The position numbers were made by a program, and so were the translations under genes. Positions 32,301-43,600 of a DNA stretch of 64,000 nucleotides are shown piece by piece. The number at the start of each line of letters is the position of its first letter. Position 1 is the first letter of the stretch. Under the pieces are notes generated by a model. The model was not told the origin of the DNA, made no database searches, and saw only the letters and a list, made by a program, of their open reading frames with translations. This DNA comes from Isoetes taiwanensis (taxonomy: Eukaryota > Streptophyta > Lycopodiopsida > Isoetales > Isoetaceae), in the NCBI GenBank assembly GCA_021234155.1, contig JAJEKV010000059.1:4276571-4340570 (forward strand), read 5' to 3'.

Positions 32301-34431
32301 TGAAAAAATTCTAGAGTTTGGATGGATCGTTGAAAACCATCCAAAGCTGTAATCCTGCACAAATTTGATTGGTTTCTTCAGTTTCTCTTCTTAATCGAAC
32401 ATGGAGCTGCTTTGGGCTCAAAAAGCAATATTGAATGAAAATAGAAAAGTTCTACAAAAAAGGAATAAATCATTTGTCCACATTAATTTTGGGCTAGTTA
32501 TGACTTTATGGCTATTATAGATAACTTTATGGAATCTCCTAAGTTAGCATCTATGGAAACATCCTGGGCTTCAAAGGAAAGTTGGGGAGGTTTCCATAGA
32601 AGAAAATGGGGGAGGTTTCCAGTCCTTGGGAGTCTAACCCAAATCAGGCGAATATAATTTGATCGGATCGTGATGGTATAAGAGAGGCATTTTAACAAAT
32701 GCAAAAAATAGAGGGGCACTTTGAAAATTATAAAAAAATAAAAAGCATTTTCACATTTTGATAAACCTGCATCCAATCCAATGGCCGAGTTGTGCCGAGG
32801 TAAACGGCCTAGATTTCAATCCAGACCCTCTCATCCTATTGGTTGGGGTTAATGGGCCAGTTTGTGCTTGCTTAGGGTGAAATCACACCACGCCCGTCCA
32901 AAATTAAATACTTAGAGCCATGTAAGAACTTCAGTGCAAAGATCGCCATTCTTTCTATGCAGTAACCTAAGAAGCTTAAGACTAGAAATCGTTAGTGGTT
33001 TGTCAACCTTACAAGTACACCTTGAGTGAAAAAGATCGCCATGGTTTCTATGCAGTAATTGAAATGCTTTAGACTAGTAACTTCAAATGCTTTAAACTAG
33101 ATAACGTTACTAGTTTATAAATGATAACAATGGGCGTAATGTGTTACAAAACCATGCGCATTTAGGAAAAACACTGTTACATCTAAGTTTGATAAACATA
33201 ACAGTGCTTAAGATAATAACCGATACTAGTTTATAAATGATAACAATAGGCGTAATGGGTTACAAAACCACGGACATTTAGGAAAAAAAGAATTACATCT
33301 AAGTTTGATAAACATAACAGTGCTTAAGACAATAACCGAAACACTTTGACCGATTAAATACTGTTGCTTTATTATACTAGGAAGGGAAAAGCATAAGAAA
33401 CCTTATTTTTTGGACGGGCCTCATCACACTATAGCATGCCTAAATTCAAAAAGTCATCTCCACGCAATCCTCCACGCAATCGGATGTAAATTGGCTGCAG
33501 CGGGGCTTCTTGTGGGCTTCTTCCGAATGCTCACGAATAGAGATTTTGCTTCGAGGAGATGATCTCAACAGGTAATTTCTTTCTCCTTGCAATTTATAAG
33601 TTTTAAGCCATTTTATCTTCTTGCATCATCCAAATCCAATTTACCGATTAGACATCACTTCTAGATGGAGCAAGGCATATGCAATCCACATTCTCCAAAT
33701 GAGATACAAGTTTGAGATTATCAAGAACACCGGTGGAGGTAGTAGAGCTGAAGTAATTATGAAAATGGGAAGGTTTTTATTATTGCTTCAAATGAAACAA
33801 TTATGTGTTAGTGACGATTCCTACCAATTGTATGTGAGGGCTATAGCTTGGTTGAGTGCAAGAATGACTCTTTTCTCATCATTTGGTTCATCCATTACTA
33901 GAGCAAACACTCCAAGGTGGTTTTGGATGTATGATGCAGAGGCATTGGATTGGATCGGGTGCTCTACTTGAGACCTATATGATTTAGATTTCAAAAAAAG
34001 AGGTTGCGAATCTCTAAAGCAACATTCCGATTACTTATGCCACGAGTTAGGGCGCTAATGGTAAGACAAGATACCAAGTTAGGGACAACCTTAAAGGGGG
34101 CATGGAATGCAAAACGTTTGCATTGCATCTACATAGATTAAGTTACATTATCTTCTCATTATGGTGCGTATGACTTTGATTTTTGTGGACTACTATAAAA
34201 GCTTTTTTTTTCTATGAATATAGGAAGATCATTTGGATAGAAGCGAAGCATTTGCTTTGTCACCAATCGCATAATCTCGTCACAAATGTTTTTATGGGAA
34301 CGTGTCTTTGTAATAACATATTCTTGGATGGAAGTTGTACTATAAGAAAAAGCCATTATAGCAAATTGATAATGTTAACCATTCCTTTATATTATTGTGA
34401 TCCTTAAAGCATTTGGACAATTGCCACACGC
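29319..34431 (+). repeat. 5.1-kb tandem unit, copy 2
   Basis: 5113 bp, collinear with copies 1 and 3. The junction ACACGC/CAGAAATACC joins the end of one unit to a point inside the MULE subterminal repeat. Confidence 0.95.
33665..34140 (+). pseudogene. PIF/Harbinger fragment, copy 2
   Basis: The same region as 28554-29030, but split by indels near 33715 and 33950 (stop after WIGCST). WFWMYDAEALDW and the downstream RISKATF part sit in different frames. Confidence 0.8.
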
Positions 34432-37400
34432 CGGAAATACCATGTTATTCATGGACGAAATACCATGTCACTCGGGCAAGAAATACCATGTTACCCATGG
34501 CGGAAAAACCATGGCGGTTCCGTTCCCATAGCCCACCTCACGTCCGTTCAAACGTGGCCCTCTTGAATGCACACGCCCGCAGTACCACGGACCGCCACAC
34601 TTGTGAGAATGAAGTACCGAGGCAAAGCAGACACCGGTTTGCTCATGGCGCGGTTGAACCGCTGCTAGATTCAGATGCATGCCCGAATGGCACGGGTGCA
34701 TGCGGAATGGCATGGCCCAGTTGATGGCTCCCATCGCGTTCGATGGGCATGGCGTGGCTGATCACGGGAGTCCGAAATACTGAAGTCAAATCTGTCCTAG
34801 GAAGACCGGATCCGGACTCCAAATACGGGGGTCCTAGAAACTATTGGTGAAACCACAGTAACATCTATTGTATGTCCGCTTCTTTCAATGTGAGTGACAT
34901 GATCCATTTATTTCATTTCAGTTTTTAGGTATTTGAGCTTATTTGAGCTTTGAAGCATGGGGATTTGGTCTAAAAGACACTAGAAAAACGGAATTTGATT
35001 GCTTGCTTGCGATTGGTGTAGTCGAGATAGCAAGATTAGCAACGGGCTAGAGCTTCAATGGCCTGGACCTTCAGATAAACTGGTTTTTGTTACAGTATTC
35101 TCCATTTTTGCAGGAACAGCGAGGCCGAAAGGGACCTGGATTCTTGCTTCTACACAACTCTGAATTTTGCCTCAAGTTTTGCCGGATTAGATCTAGGTTT
35201 CTGCCAGATAGGTCTTTTAGCTATTTGGAAGATTCAAGCCGATTCTTTAGCCGGATCTGTTTCTGATTTGGGGAAACACAGTGTTCTTTAGTTTAACAAA
35301 CTAGATTTTTTAGAGAGATACCATGGTAGAGAGAGATTTTGAGCCTGGGTTTCTATATTATATGCGCAAAGCAAATAAACCAATTGGTTTATGCTTTGTC
35401 TCAAAGCTTAGATTCTGTACTTATTTCTAAACGTTGTTTTGTGGACTTCTTGAACACAAGGCACGCAGCAACACAAGGCATACTTCAACCAATTCATTTC
35501 TTAGGTTAAATTTTATTTCTCTATTTTCCATTTATATTGTATGCTATTAGCTTCGTATCCTTATCTGGCAGATGAGCATGATGTTTTTGATATGCTAATT
35601 TGTTTGTTTACACGTTGGTATATTTTCGAGCCTCTAATTGTGCAGATCTTTTGGCACTTTATATGTATGCCTTTTACATTGCCTACGAACATTAATATCT
35701 CATAACATATTGGCCTTTTATATTGCCTGAACATGGTATTTGACCTATCAAGTAGAGATTGGAAATAATCAAAGATGAACTCTATAGCTTGGGTGCTTGA
35801 CACACAGGAAATTGGCATCCACAATGTAAGAACTATGTTGTATTTAGAATGGCATATGTTGCGCTTGAAATGGAATAGATTGCAGTGTTCATATGATTGG
35901 GGATATTTTTACAATTTGATTTATGTTTGAAGCTATAGAAGTGTTAACCAATTCAAAATTTAGATGAGAACACCCCATGTCTTCTTCTTGCGAGTTCCTT
36001 GGAGTTCCTTGTAAAAGCTGTGTTTATTCTGAAGTTGAAGTGCCAAAGTATTTACTTTCATTCTGGTGTTTATGCCCATCCATTTGAGTTCCTTTGTGAT
36101 TTAATAACACCTCGTGCAATGCAAATATTGGTTGAGAATTATGCAAATATGGTGATCTTGTGTTTAGGAAATCTTAACATAATCCACTTGCGGAGATGTT
36201 TGATGTTTAAATATATGGCAAGTGCAAAGCACAGGATTTAACAAGATGGCATTTTTTAAATATATGGCTACATTGTTCTAGGCATGAGCACCTATAGAGA
36301 TGTAACATAACATCCCTACACAATTCTTTAGGCCTCAAAGGGGCCAAAAAAATTTAAAAATAATAGAAACTATTACATCCAACGCTTTTAAATTAAAAAA
36401 CCCTCTATACAATTGTGAAAAAAAAAATCATAACATAAACCATTAGCCATCACACTTATAATTAAATTCCCCTGAAAACCCCCTTTGGTTTGAGTGCATA
36501 TTCACACGGGGGGTGACGTAGGGCATCGTAAAAAACAAAATCCAAGCATCCAAAATGGTATTATGCCAAATGTTCCAAGCATTGTAAAAAACTAATAGTA
36601 AGTTTGAATCCAAGCATCCAAAATGGTATTATGCCAAATGTTCCAAGCATTGTAAAAAACTAATAGTAAGTTTGAAATATTCTGTAATTATAAGAACTAT
36701 GAATTAGAAACTATTGTGTAATATAATATGTAGAAGTGCAACAAATAATGTTTTTTCACAATGCATATAAGAACAACAAATTAGAAACTTTAGAACATAG
36801 GTGTTGCTTTTCTCAAATTTTGGCATTTGGTCATAACCCTATGCTTAAGCAAGGCGATGGAGTTGCAATTGTGGAAGTGCAACTGTGAAAATGGACTACA
36901 TTACATGGATCCAACCCTCGAGCAATCTAAAATTGTCAATGTCCAAATGAGACAGAGATTAATTGTTGGGTTGATGTGATCTTAGGTAAGATTTTGAAAA
37001 TGTTAGTCTATATGTGTTGTTCACCTAAGCCCCATGGTTAAAAGTTGCACAACAGACCTGGAGGTATGCCTTGTACCTTCATGAAGTTTAATCATCGCAT
37101 TGTTGAGCTTAGAATGTTGTAGCAGCTGCGAAATTAGAGAGATCAGGAAAATTGGGCTTATAGTTCATCCTCGTTGTAGAGAGCAATCGTGACTCGAATA
37201 TCATAAAATGATCATCAGTAATAACACACAAAGATGTTATAAAAACCTACAAATTTTCCTATAGACAACCAAGCATTATCAGATATGAGCAAAATGGCAA
37301 GAGGAGTAGAAGGCAGGCGCAGAAATGCTTGAGGAACCCGTTGAGTTTTTGCCTACAGTTGTGCTCCAAAACTGCTCTAAAAACCGGTGAAAAAATTCTA

Positions 37401-39516
37401 GAGTTTGGATGGATCGTTGAAAAACCATCCAAAGCTGTAATCCTGCACAAATTTGATTGGTTTCTTCAGGCGTTTCTCTTCTTAATCGAACATGGAGCTG
37501 TGGGCTCAAAAAGCAATATTGAATGAAAATAGAAAAGTTCTACAAAAAGGAATAAATCATTTGTCCACATTAATTTTGGGCTAGTTATGACTTGCGGCTA
37601 TTATAGATAACTTTATGGAATCTCCCTAAGTTAGCATCTATGGAAACATCCCGGGCTTCAAAGGAAAGTTGGGGAGGTTTCCATAGAAAAAAATGGGGAG
37701 GTTTCAGGTCCTTGGGAGTCTAACCCAAATGGTAGAATATAATTTGATCGGATCGTGATGGTATAAGAGAGGCATTTTAACAAATGCAAAAATAGAGGGC
37801 ACTTTGAAAATTATAAAAAATAAAAAGCATTTTCACATTTTGATAAACACGCATCCAATCCAATGGCCGAGTTGTGCGAGGTAAACGCCTAGATTTCAAT
37901 CCGGACCCTCTCATCCTATTGGTTGGGGTTAATGGGCGGTTTTGTGCTTGCTTAGGGTGAAATCACACCACGCCCGCCCAAAATTAAATACTTAGAGCCA
38001 TGTAAGAACTTCGTGAAAAAGATCGCCATTGTTTCTATGCATTAACCTAAGAAGCTTAAGACTAGAAATCGTTAGTGGTTTGTCAACCTTACAAGTACAC
38101 CTTGAGTGAAAAAGATCGCCATGGTTTCTATGCAGTAATTGAAATGCTTTAGACTAGTAACTTCAAATGCTTTAAACTAGATAACGTTACTAGTTTATAA
38201 ATGATAACAATGGGCGTAATGTGTTACAAAACCATGCATTTAGGAAAAACTCTTGTTACATCTAAGTTTGATAAACATAATGATTGCTTAAGATAATAAC
38301 CGATACTAGTTTATAAATGATAACAATAGGAAGTAATGGGTTACAAAACCACGGACATTTAGGAAAAAAAGAATTACATCTAAGTTTGATAAACATAACA
38401 GTGCTTAAGACAATAACCGAAACACTTTGACCGATTAAATACTGTTGCTTTATTATACTAGGGCGGGGAAAAACGCAAGAAACCTTATTTTCGGACGGGC
38501 CTCATCACACTATAGCATGCCTAAATTCAAAAAGTCATCTCCACGCAATCCTCCACGCAATCAGATGTAAATTGGCGGCAACGGGCTTCTTGTGGGCTTC
38601 TTCTGAATGCTCACGAATAGAGATTTTGCTTCAGAGATGATCTCAACACAGGTAATTTCTTTCTCCTTGCAATTTATAAGTTTTAAGCCATTTTATCTTC
38701 TTGCATCATCCAAATCCAATTTACCTGATTAGACATCACTTCTAGATGGAGCAAGGCATATGCAATCCACATTCTCCAAATGAGATACAAGTTTCGAGAT
38801 TATCAGAAGACACTGGTGGAGGTAGTAGAGCTGAAGTAATTATGAAAATGGGAAGGTTTTTTTTTTTTTTGCTTCAAATGAAACAATTATGTATTAGTGA
38901 CGATTCCTACCAATTGTATGTGAGGGCTATAGCTTGGTTGAGAGCGAAGAATGACTCTTTTCTCATCATTTGGTTCATCCATTACTAGAGCAAACACTCC
39001 AAGGTGGTTTTGGATGTATATGAGAGGCATTGGATTGGATCGGGTGCTACTCTCGCCGGACCTATCTTGATTTAGATTTCAAAAAGAGGTTGCGAATCTC
39101 TAAAGCAACATTCCGAAGATTTATGCCACGAGTTAGGGCCGCTAATGGTAAGACAAGATACCAAGTTCAGGACAACCTTAAAAGGGGGCATGGAATGCAA
39201 ACGTTTGCATTGCATCTACATAGATTAAGTTACATTATCTTCTCATTATGGTCTGTATGACTTTGATTTTTGTGGACTACTATAAAAGCTTTTTTTTCTA
39301 TGAATATAGGAAGATCAGCTGGATAGAACGAAGCATTTGCTTTGTCACCAATGCGCAATCTCTGTCACAAATGTTTTTATGGGAACGTGTCTTTGTAATA
39401 ACATATTCTTGGATGGAAGTTGTACTATAAGAAAAAGCCATTATAGCAAATTGATAATGTTAACCATTCCTTTATATTATTGTGATCCTTAAAGCATTTG
39501 GACAATTGCCACACGC
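34432..39516 (+). repeat. 5.1-kb tandem unit, copy 3
   Basis: 5085 bp. After 39516 (ACACGC) the sequence becomes unique (ATGTATGCTAC), giving the ancestral right flank. It lacks an 18-bp piece near 36877 and a short piece near 35741 relative to copy 2. Confidence 0.95.
38746..39225 (+). pseudogene. PIF/Harbinger fragment, copy 3
   Basis: As copy 1, with a T-run expansion near 38860 and a shift near 38944. The second half is open at 39030-39260 (DLDFKKRLRISKATF). Truncated at the same place as the other copies. Confidence 0.8.
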
Positions 39517-39950
39517 ATGTATGCTACTTTTCTAATGTATACATATGTGCCTTTCTCTTTAAAGCTCGAATAAGTAATGTTCTAAGACATTATGTAAATG
39601 AGTGTTAGAGAGCAAATCATTGATAAGACAAGTTTATATTTGTTTGTACAATTTTTCTTCTAAGAAATGTCAAGTATCGACTTTACAACTTGATTTTTTT
39701 TTCCATGTATTATAGCGTTTAGTTCAAATTTTATTCCCTACCATTGATCTGGCGGATATTCCCGGTATTGTGCCAGATCAATGGCCATTAGAATTTTGAC
39801 CACAAATTAAAAAGCCACTTCCTATGGTGCAAATCGAACATATGGTTCGAAACTTCATTTCGATATACACATCACATAAAGCCATGGCTCAGAACTACAT
39901 AGATTTACAGCCAAAGAAGCATGGTTCATACAACTGCATCTCTGCTGTAA
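39517..39950. other. Unique flank after the triplication
   Basis: AT-rich, no gene recognised. Confidence 0.5.
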
Positions 39951-39959
39951 CCCTGTTGC

Positions 39960-40060
39960 AGTAGCGAAATGAGGGATTTGAACCCACGAATTCCCACTCC
40001 CCTAAACTACGGAATCGGTCTGCAGAACATGAAACCGGTCTGCCAACAACACTCCTGCAA
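39960..40060 (-). repeat. tRNA-like sequence, possible SINE head
   Basis: On minus, GGGTTCAAATCCC (39973-39985) is a good internal B box, and GTAGTTTAGGGGAG about 25 bases upstream is a plausible A box. The rest does not fold into a clean tRNA by eye. A tRNA-derived SINE or a decayed tRNA gene would both fit. Confidence 0.4.
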
Positions 40061-40149
40061 ATTCCGCTCTTCAAGTCACCACGGCGGTCTGCTTCAACAG
40101 ATAATCAGCCCAGACCGCCCATCCCTCAGTATGTGCTGCTGCCGCTTCA

Positions 40150-40539
40150 TTGCATGAGGAATTTGTGCCCTTTTCTGTACAAGCAGAACTTAGGCTACAA
40201 CAAATTGCATGTGTACCAGGGGAGAAATCAGTTCGTCTCCAACAGGCCGATGCTACTGCCGCTCCACTTTCTGCACACTCCGGCCTGTCTGCCTACATGC
40301 CCTGCGCCCCTCCTCCGCTGCCCTTGCCAAAAAAAGAAGGCAGCATGCCTTCTTATCCACGCCCTAAAAAAAAGGCGCCAATGTTTTTCCCTACTCCTCT
40401 TAACCTTTCCAAAGAGCCTTTGCAAAAAAAGAATTGCCAACCCAAAATAGTAATAACCATCCAAGCTCCTCTCACATGGCAAATTATACCATTTTCAATA
40501 CAATACTATACAGAAATCATAGGCCAAACCACTGCCTGA
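40150..40539 (+). CDS. Unrecognised open reading frame
   Basis: 129 codons, beginning MHEEFVPFSVQAELRLQQ, with a Pro/Lys-rich middle (PPPLPLPKKE). No domain recognised and no flanking splice or promoter evidence. It may be chance or a fragment. Confidence 0.2.
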   Translation: MHEEFVPFSVQAELRLQQIACVPGEKSVRLQQADATAAPLSAHSGLSAYMPCAPPPLPLPKKEGSMPSYPRPKKKAPMFFPTPLNLSKEPLQKKNCQPKIVITIQAPLTWQIIPFSIQYYTEIIGQTTA

Positions 40540-42600
40540 AAACCCTCCACAACCCCAAAACGAAAATAGCATACTATATGGCAAGCATGATGCAATTTTG
40601 CAGTTGTATACAATATGACTGAGGTATGCTCTATAGTGGATTTAATATTTTGCTACGTTAATTATCCCTACTTATCCCAACTTATGCTTGACAAAGTTAA
40701 ACTACTTCTATGATATATTCGTAGCATGCCCGCTTATAGACTTAAGCTTATCGTTACCTTACCTTAGATTATATCTATTTTTTCAAGCCTGCTTCTAAGG
40801 GTGACATTTTGAGCATAAGTTTTAGACCTATCAGACTTAATCTACACCGTACCTAAAGTTCCTCGTTTGTGGGGTATGGATGTACAAGAATTGCTATACT
40901 GTATAACAAGATTTGCAAGATACTATAAAATTTCAAGCAATATACTATATGATGTTGATTTTATACGTGCAAAACATAATTATAAGGGCGTGTGAATAAG
41001 CACCCAAACAAAAAGGGGTTTAAGGGGGAATTTAATTGTAAGGCGTGCAATGTAATGGTTTTTATTATAGGTTAAAAAATTTTTTTGCCCCTTCGGGGCT
41101 ACTTAATGTTAATAGTAATTATATGTTGGTAAACATTTGGGGGATGTTAGAGTGATAAAAAAACGAGAGATTAAAGTCGAAAAGTATCTTTATTTAGTGC
41201 ATTTTCAATGCAAAGTTTGAATCTTGCTTTGCAATTGAAATTGTCATTTCGGTGTGTGGCTCGTTACAAAATACAAGTAGAAAACAATGTGTTAAAGTAA
41301 AAAAAGAATGCAAGTAAACTTAATGAATATTCCTAGAGAAGAGCTATCTGCAACACAACTCAAAAAGATGAACATAAAGAAGAAAGAAAAGAAGATTGTT
41401 AAACCGCTATTTTCATGCAGCTAGACTGAAAGAAAGGTTATATTATCTTCATTGTTTAAAAATAATAATTCACTAGAGATCATGTGTAAGCCACAACTGC
41501 TGCATCAACCAGGACATGAGCTCGTTGAGGATTAAGTCCTACATTTATCGAATTGAATTGTTCTTCTCCATTTCATACCATACTGGCTTAACTGGATCAG
41601 CTCATTAAAAAAGCACATCATTTCAATACAACAGCATTTCAATGCAAGCCACAGTAGGCATCCTTAAGTCACCAAGTATAACATCATATGTGTTGCAGTA
41701 AGATGAGGTAAAATTAGTGAGCATTTGAAAGAAGGAATTCAGTGTGCTAGCAGTACCACATGTAATATCTACACCAGAATAGTAGGGATATCAAAAGTAA
41801 TATCTATACCAGAAGAAGTTTGAGTGCACTCGTAGTTTGAGAGATGTGATGGAACTGATATACTACATGTCTGCCGCCACCGCAACTACATTAAAAATCA
41901 GAATACAATAGATCAAATACTAGTAGAGTATGGCAGAAAGAAAGATTAATGCATTAACATGTACAATCCTGTGAAATATCTTATTGAAAATAATATGCGA
42001 ATGGTTCATTCAAGTATCAAAGAGCACTTTAACAGATGATTTGGCAGAATACTTGATATCTCCGGAATGTCGCTAGATGTATTCACTGCTGAAAACAAAG
42101 TGCGAAGAGCAAGGACAACGAAGAAAAACTGAGATACATTAAAACCTTTCAAGTTCCTATCCACTCACACTGTCAAGGTAAATTAGGTAAATCTAGCGTC
42201 AGGGGAGTTAAGGCTATGAAGGATGCAAAAGCAGAAAGACTAGACCAGTGGGCATTGGAAAATAAATTGGTCTAGTTACTGACTTACATTACTACTACGC
42301 CATAGTCATAGCTTTGAGGCTGCTGCTATTAAGGTGAAGAGGTGGGAGTACAAGGGATGCAGTCTGCACAAAAACAGGGGGGAGCCCACATGGCCATATG
42401 GTAAACAGGGTCTGTCCTGTCTGCTAAACTGCGCCCCTGCATCGCCCCGGCCTCTGCATCTGCCCTTGCCCCTACATAACACAGCCATTCATGCATGCAA
42501 CCCTAATTTTTGCCATAGAATAATCTGCATCTTGGGCATACCAGAAAAAAAAGCTTGACCTGAAAGATAAGGAGATTTTGCAGCCTCACATCAAGATCCG
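40540..42600. other. AT-rich non-coding DNA
   Basis: No supported gene. Contains the reversed, diverged repeat B copy at about 40980-41110. Confidence 0.5.
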
Positions 42601-42759
42601 TTTCAAATAAATGTGCAAGCGCAGTCTAAAACTTTGCAAACTCAACTGAGACCAAGCTTTGAGATGAGGACGTGGTATGTCTTAGATTGTTGCACGCGAA
42701 TAGATTCAGGTCGACTTTGTAAAAAGTCTCACAATTCCAACAAGCAAACGGGAGATCTG

Positions 42760-43078
42760 GACTTACAGGCCTTCTGGGAAATAGTCGAGGACCTGGATCT
42801 AAGCTAATAAGTGAAGCGCCAGAGCCGGAGATCCTGTGTTGTCCCCCGCTTAACAAAATGGCAGGGCCAACCGGAAGCACTTACAGCAGGCAAGAGTTTT
42901 TGCTGTCTGACTTACTGCCGTCGCGGTCCATGTGAACACTACTGATTGATCTGATCAGTCTCGCAGTCCCGGCTCTGTACTCCGTCAGCTGCCGAATACC
43001 CCACAACAGCCATCCCCCACAATCTAATCTCACAAGCTCCGGAGAAGAAGGCGAGGGCTTCCGAAGAATAAGCAGCAT
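42760..43078 (-). CDS. Possible 5' end of a plant gene (two small exons)
   Basis: ATG at 43078 opens MLLILRKPSPSSPELVRLDC, then WLLWGIRQLTEY, and ends at donor CTGCT/GTAAGTGC near 42888. A second acceptor TTAGCTTAG lies before ATCCAGGTCC near 42805, with donor GCCT/GTAAGTCC near 42772. The Arg/Ser-rich, acid-poor start could be an organelle transit peptide. I do not recognise the protein and could not follow later exons. Confidence 0.3.
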
Positions 43079-43359
43079 CTTCCTCTAAAATAACCCTAAA
43101 ATAACCCTAGAGTGAAATAAATTAGAGTTAATAAAAAAAATAGAGGGGGGTAAACCATTGATGATAGGGAATTTAGACAATAAAATATGGGGTGCACTCT
43201 AGACATACTGATTAGTATGCCTCGTGCAATACGCCCATGAAATCAATTAAAAACCATGTCAAAAAGCATATAAAATCACAAAAAAAAACCCTGTTATAAT
43301 GCTAGATATTCTTGACTGAAATCTATAAACACAAAGTTAATACTTTAATGGTACTGGCA

Positions 43360-43600
43360 TTACACAAGAATAATTACAAAAGCAAATAATGTCCATTTTT
43401 GCCAATATCAAGATACATTGTTGTCGATGTTGCACATATAGACATTAAAGGCCAGTAAAAACATATGCCAAGACATTAGCCCGACAACGCCGGGCATATG
43501 TTTACTAGTCTACTTACTTAAAATGTTTTTACCATCATTGCTCACGCCGGTGTCCGCATTTTTTCGGCGTGAGTTTTAGCACAAAATCGTGAGTTTTGGA
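43360..43600 (+). repeat. Dispersed repeat A, copy 2
   Basis: Counterpart of 13200-13430 (see that entry). Confidence 0.7.
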
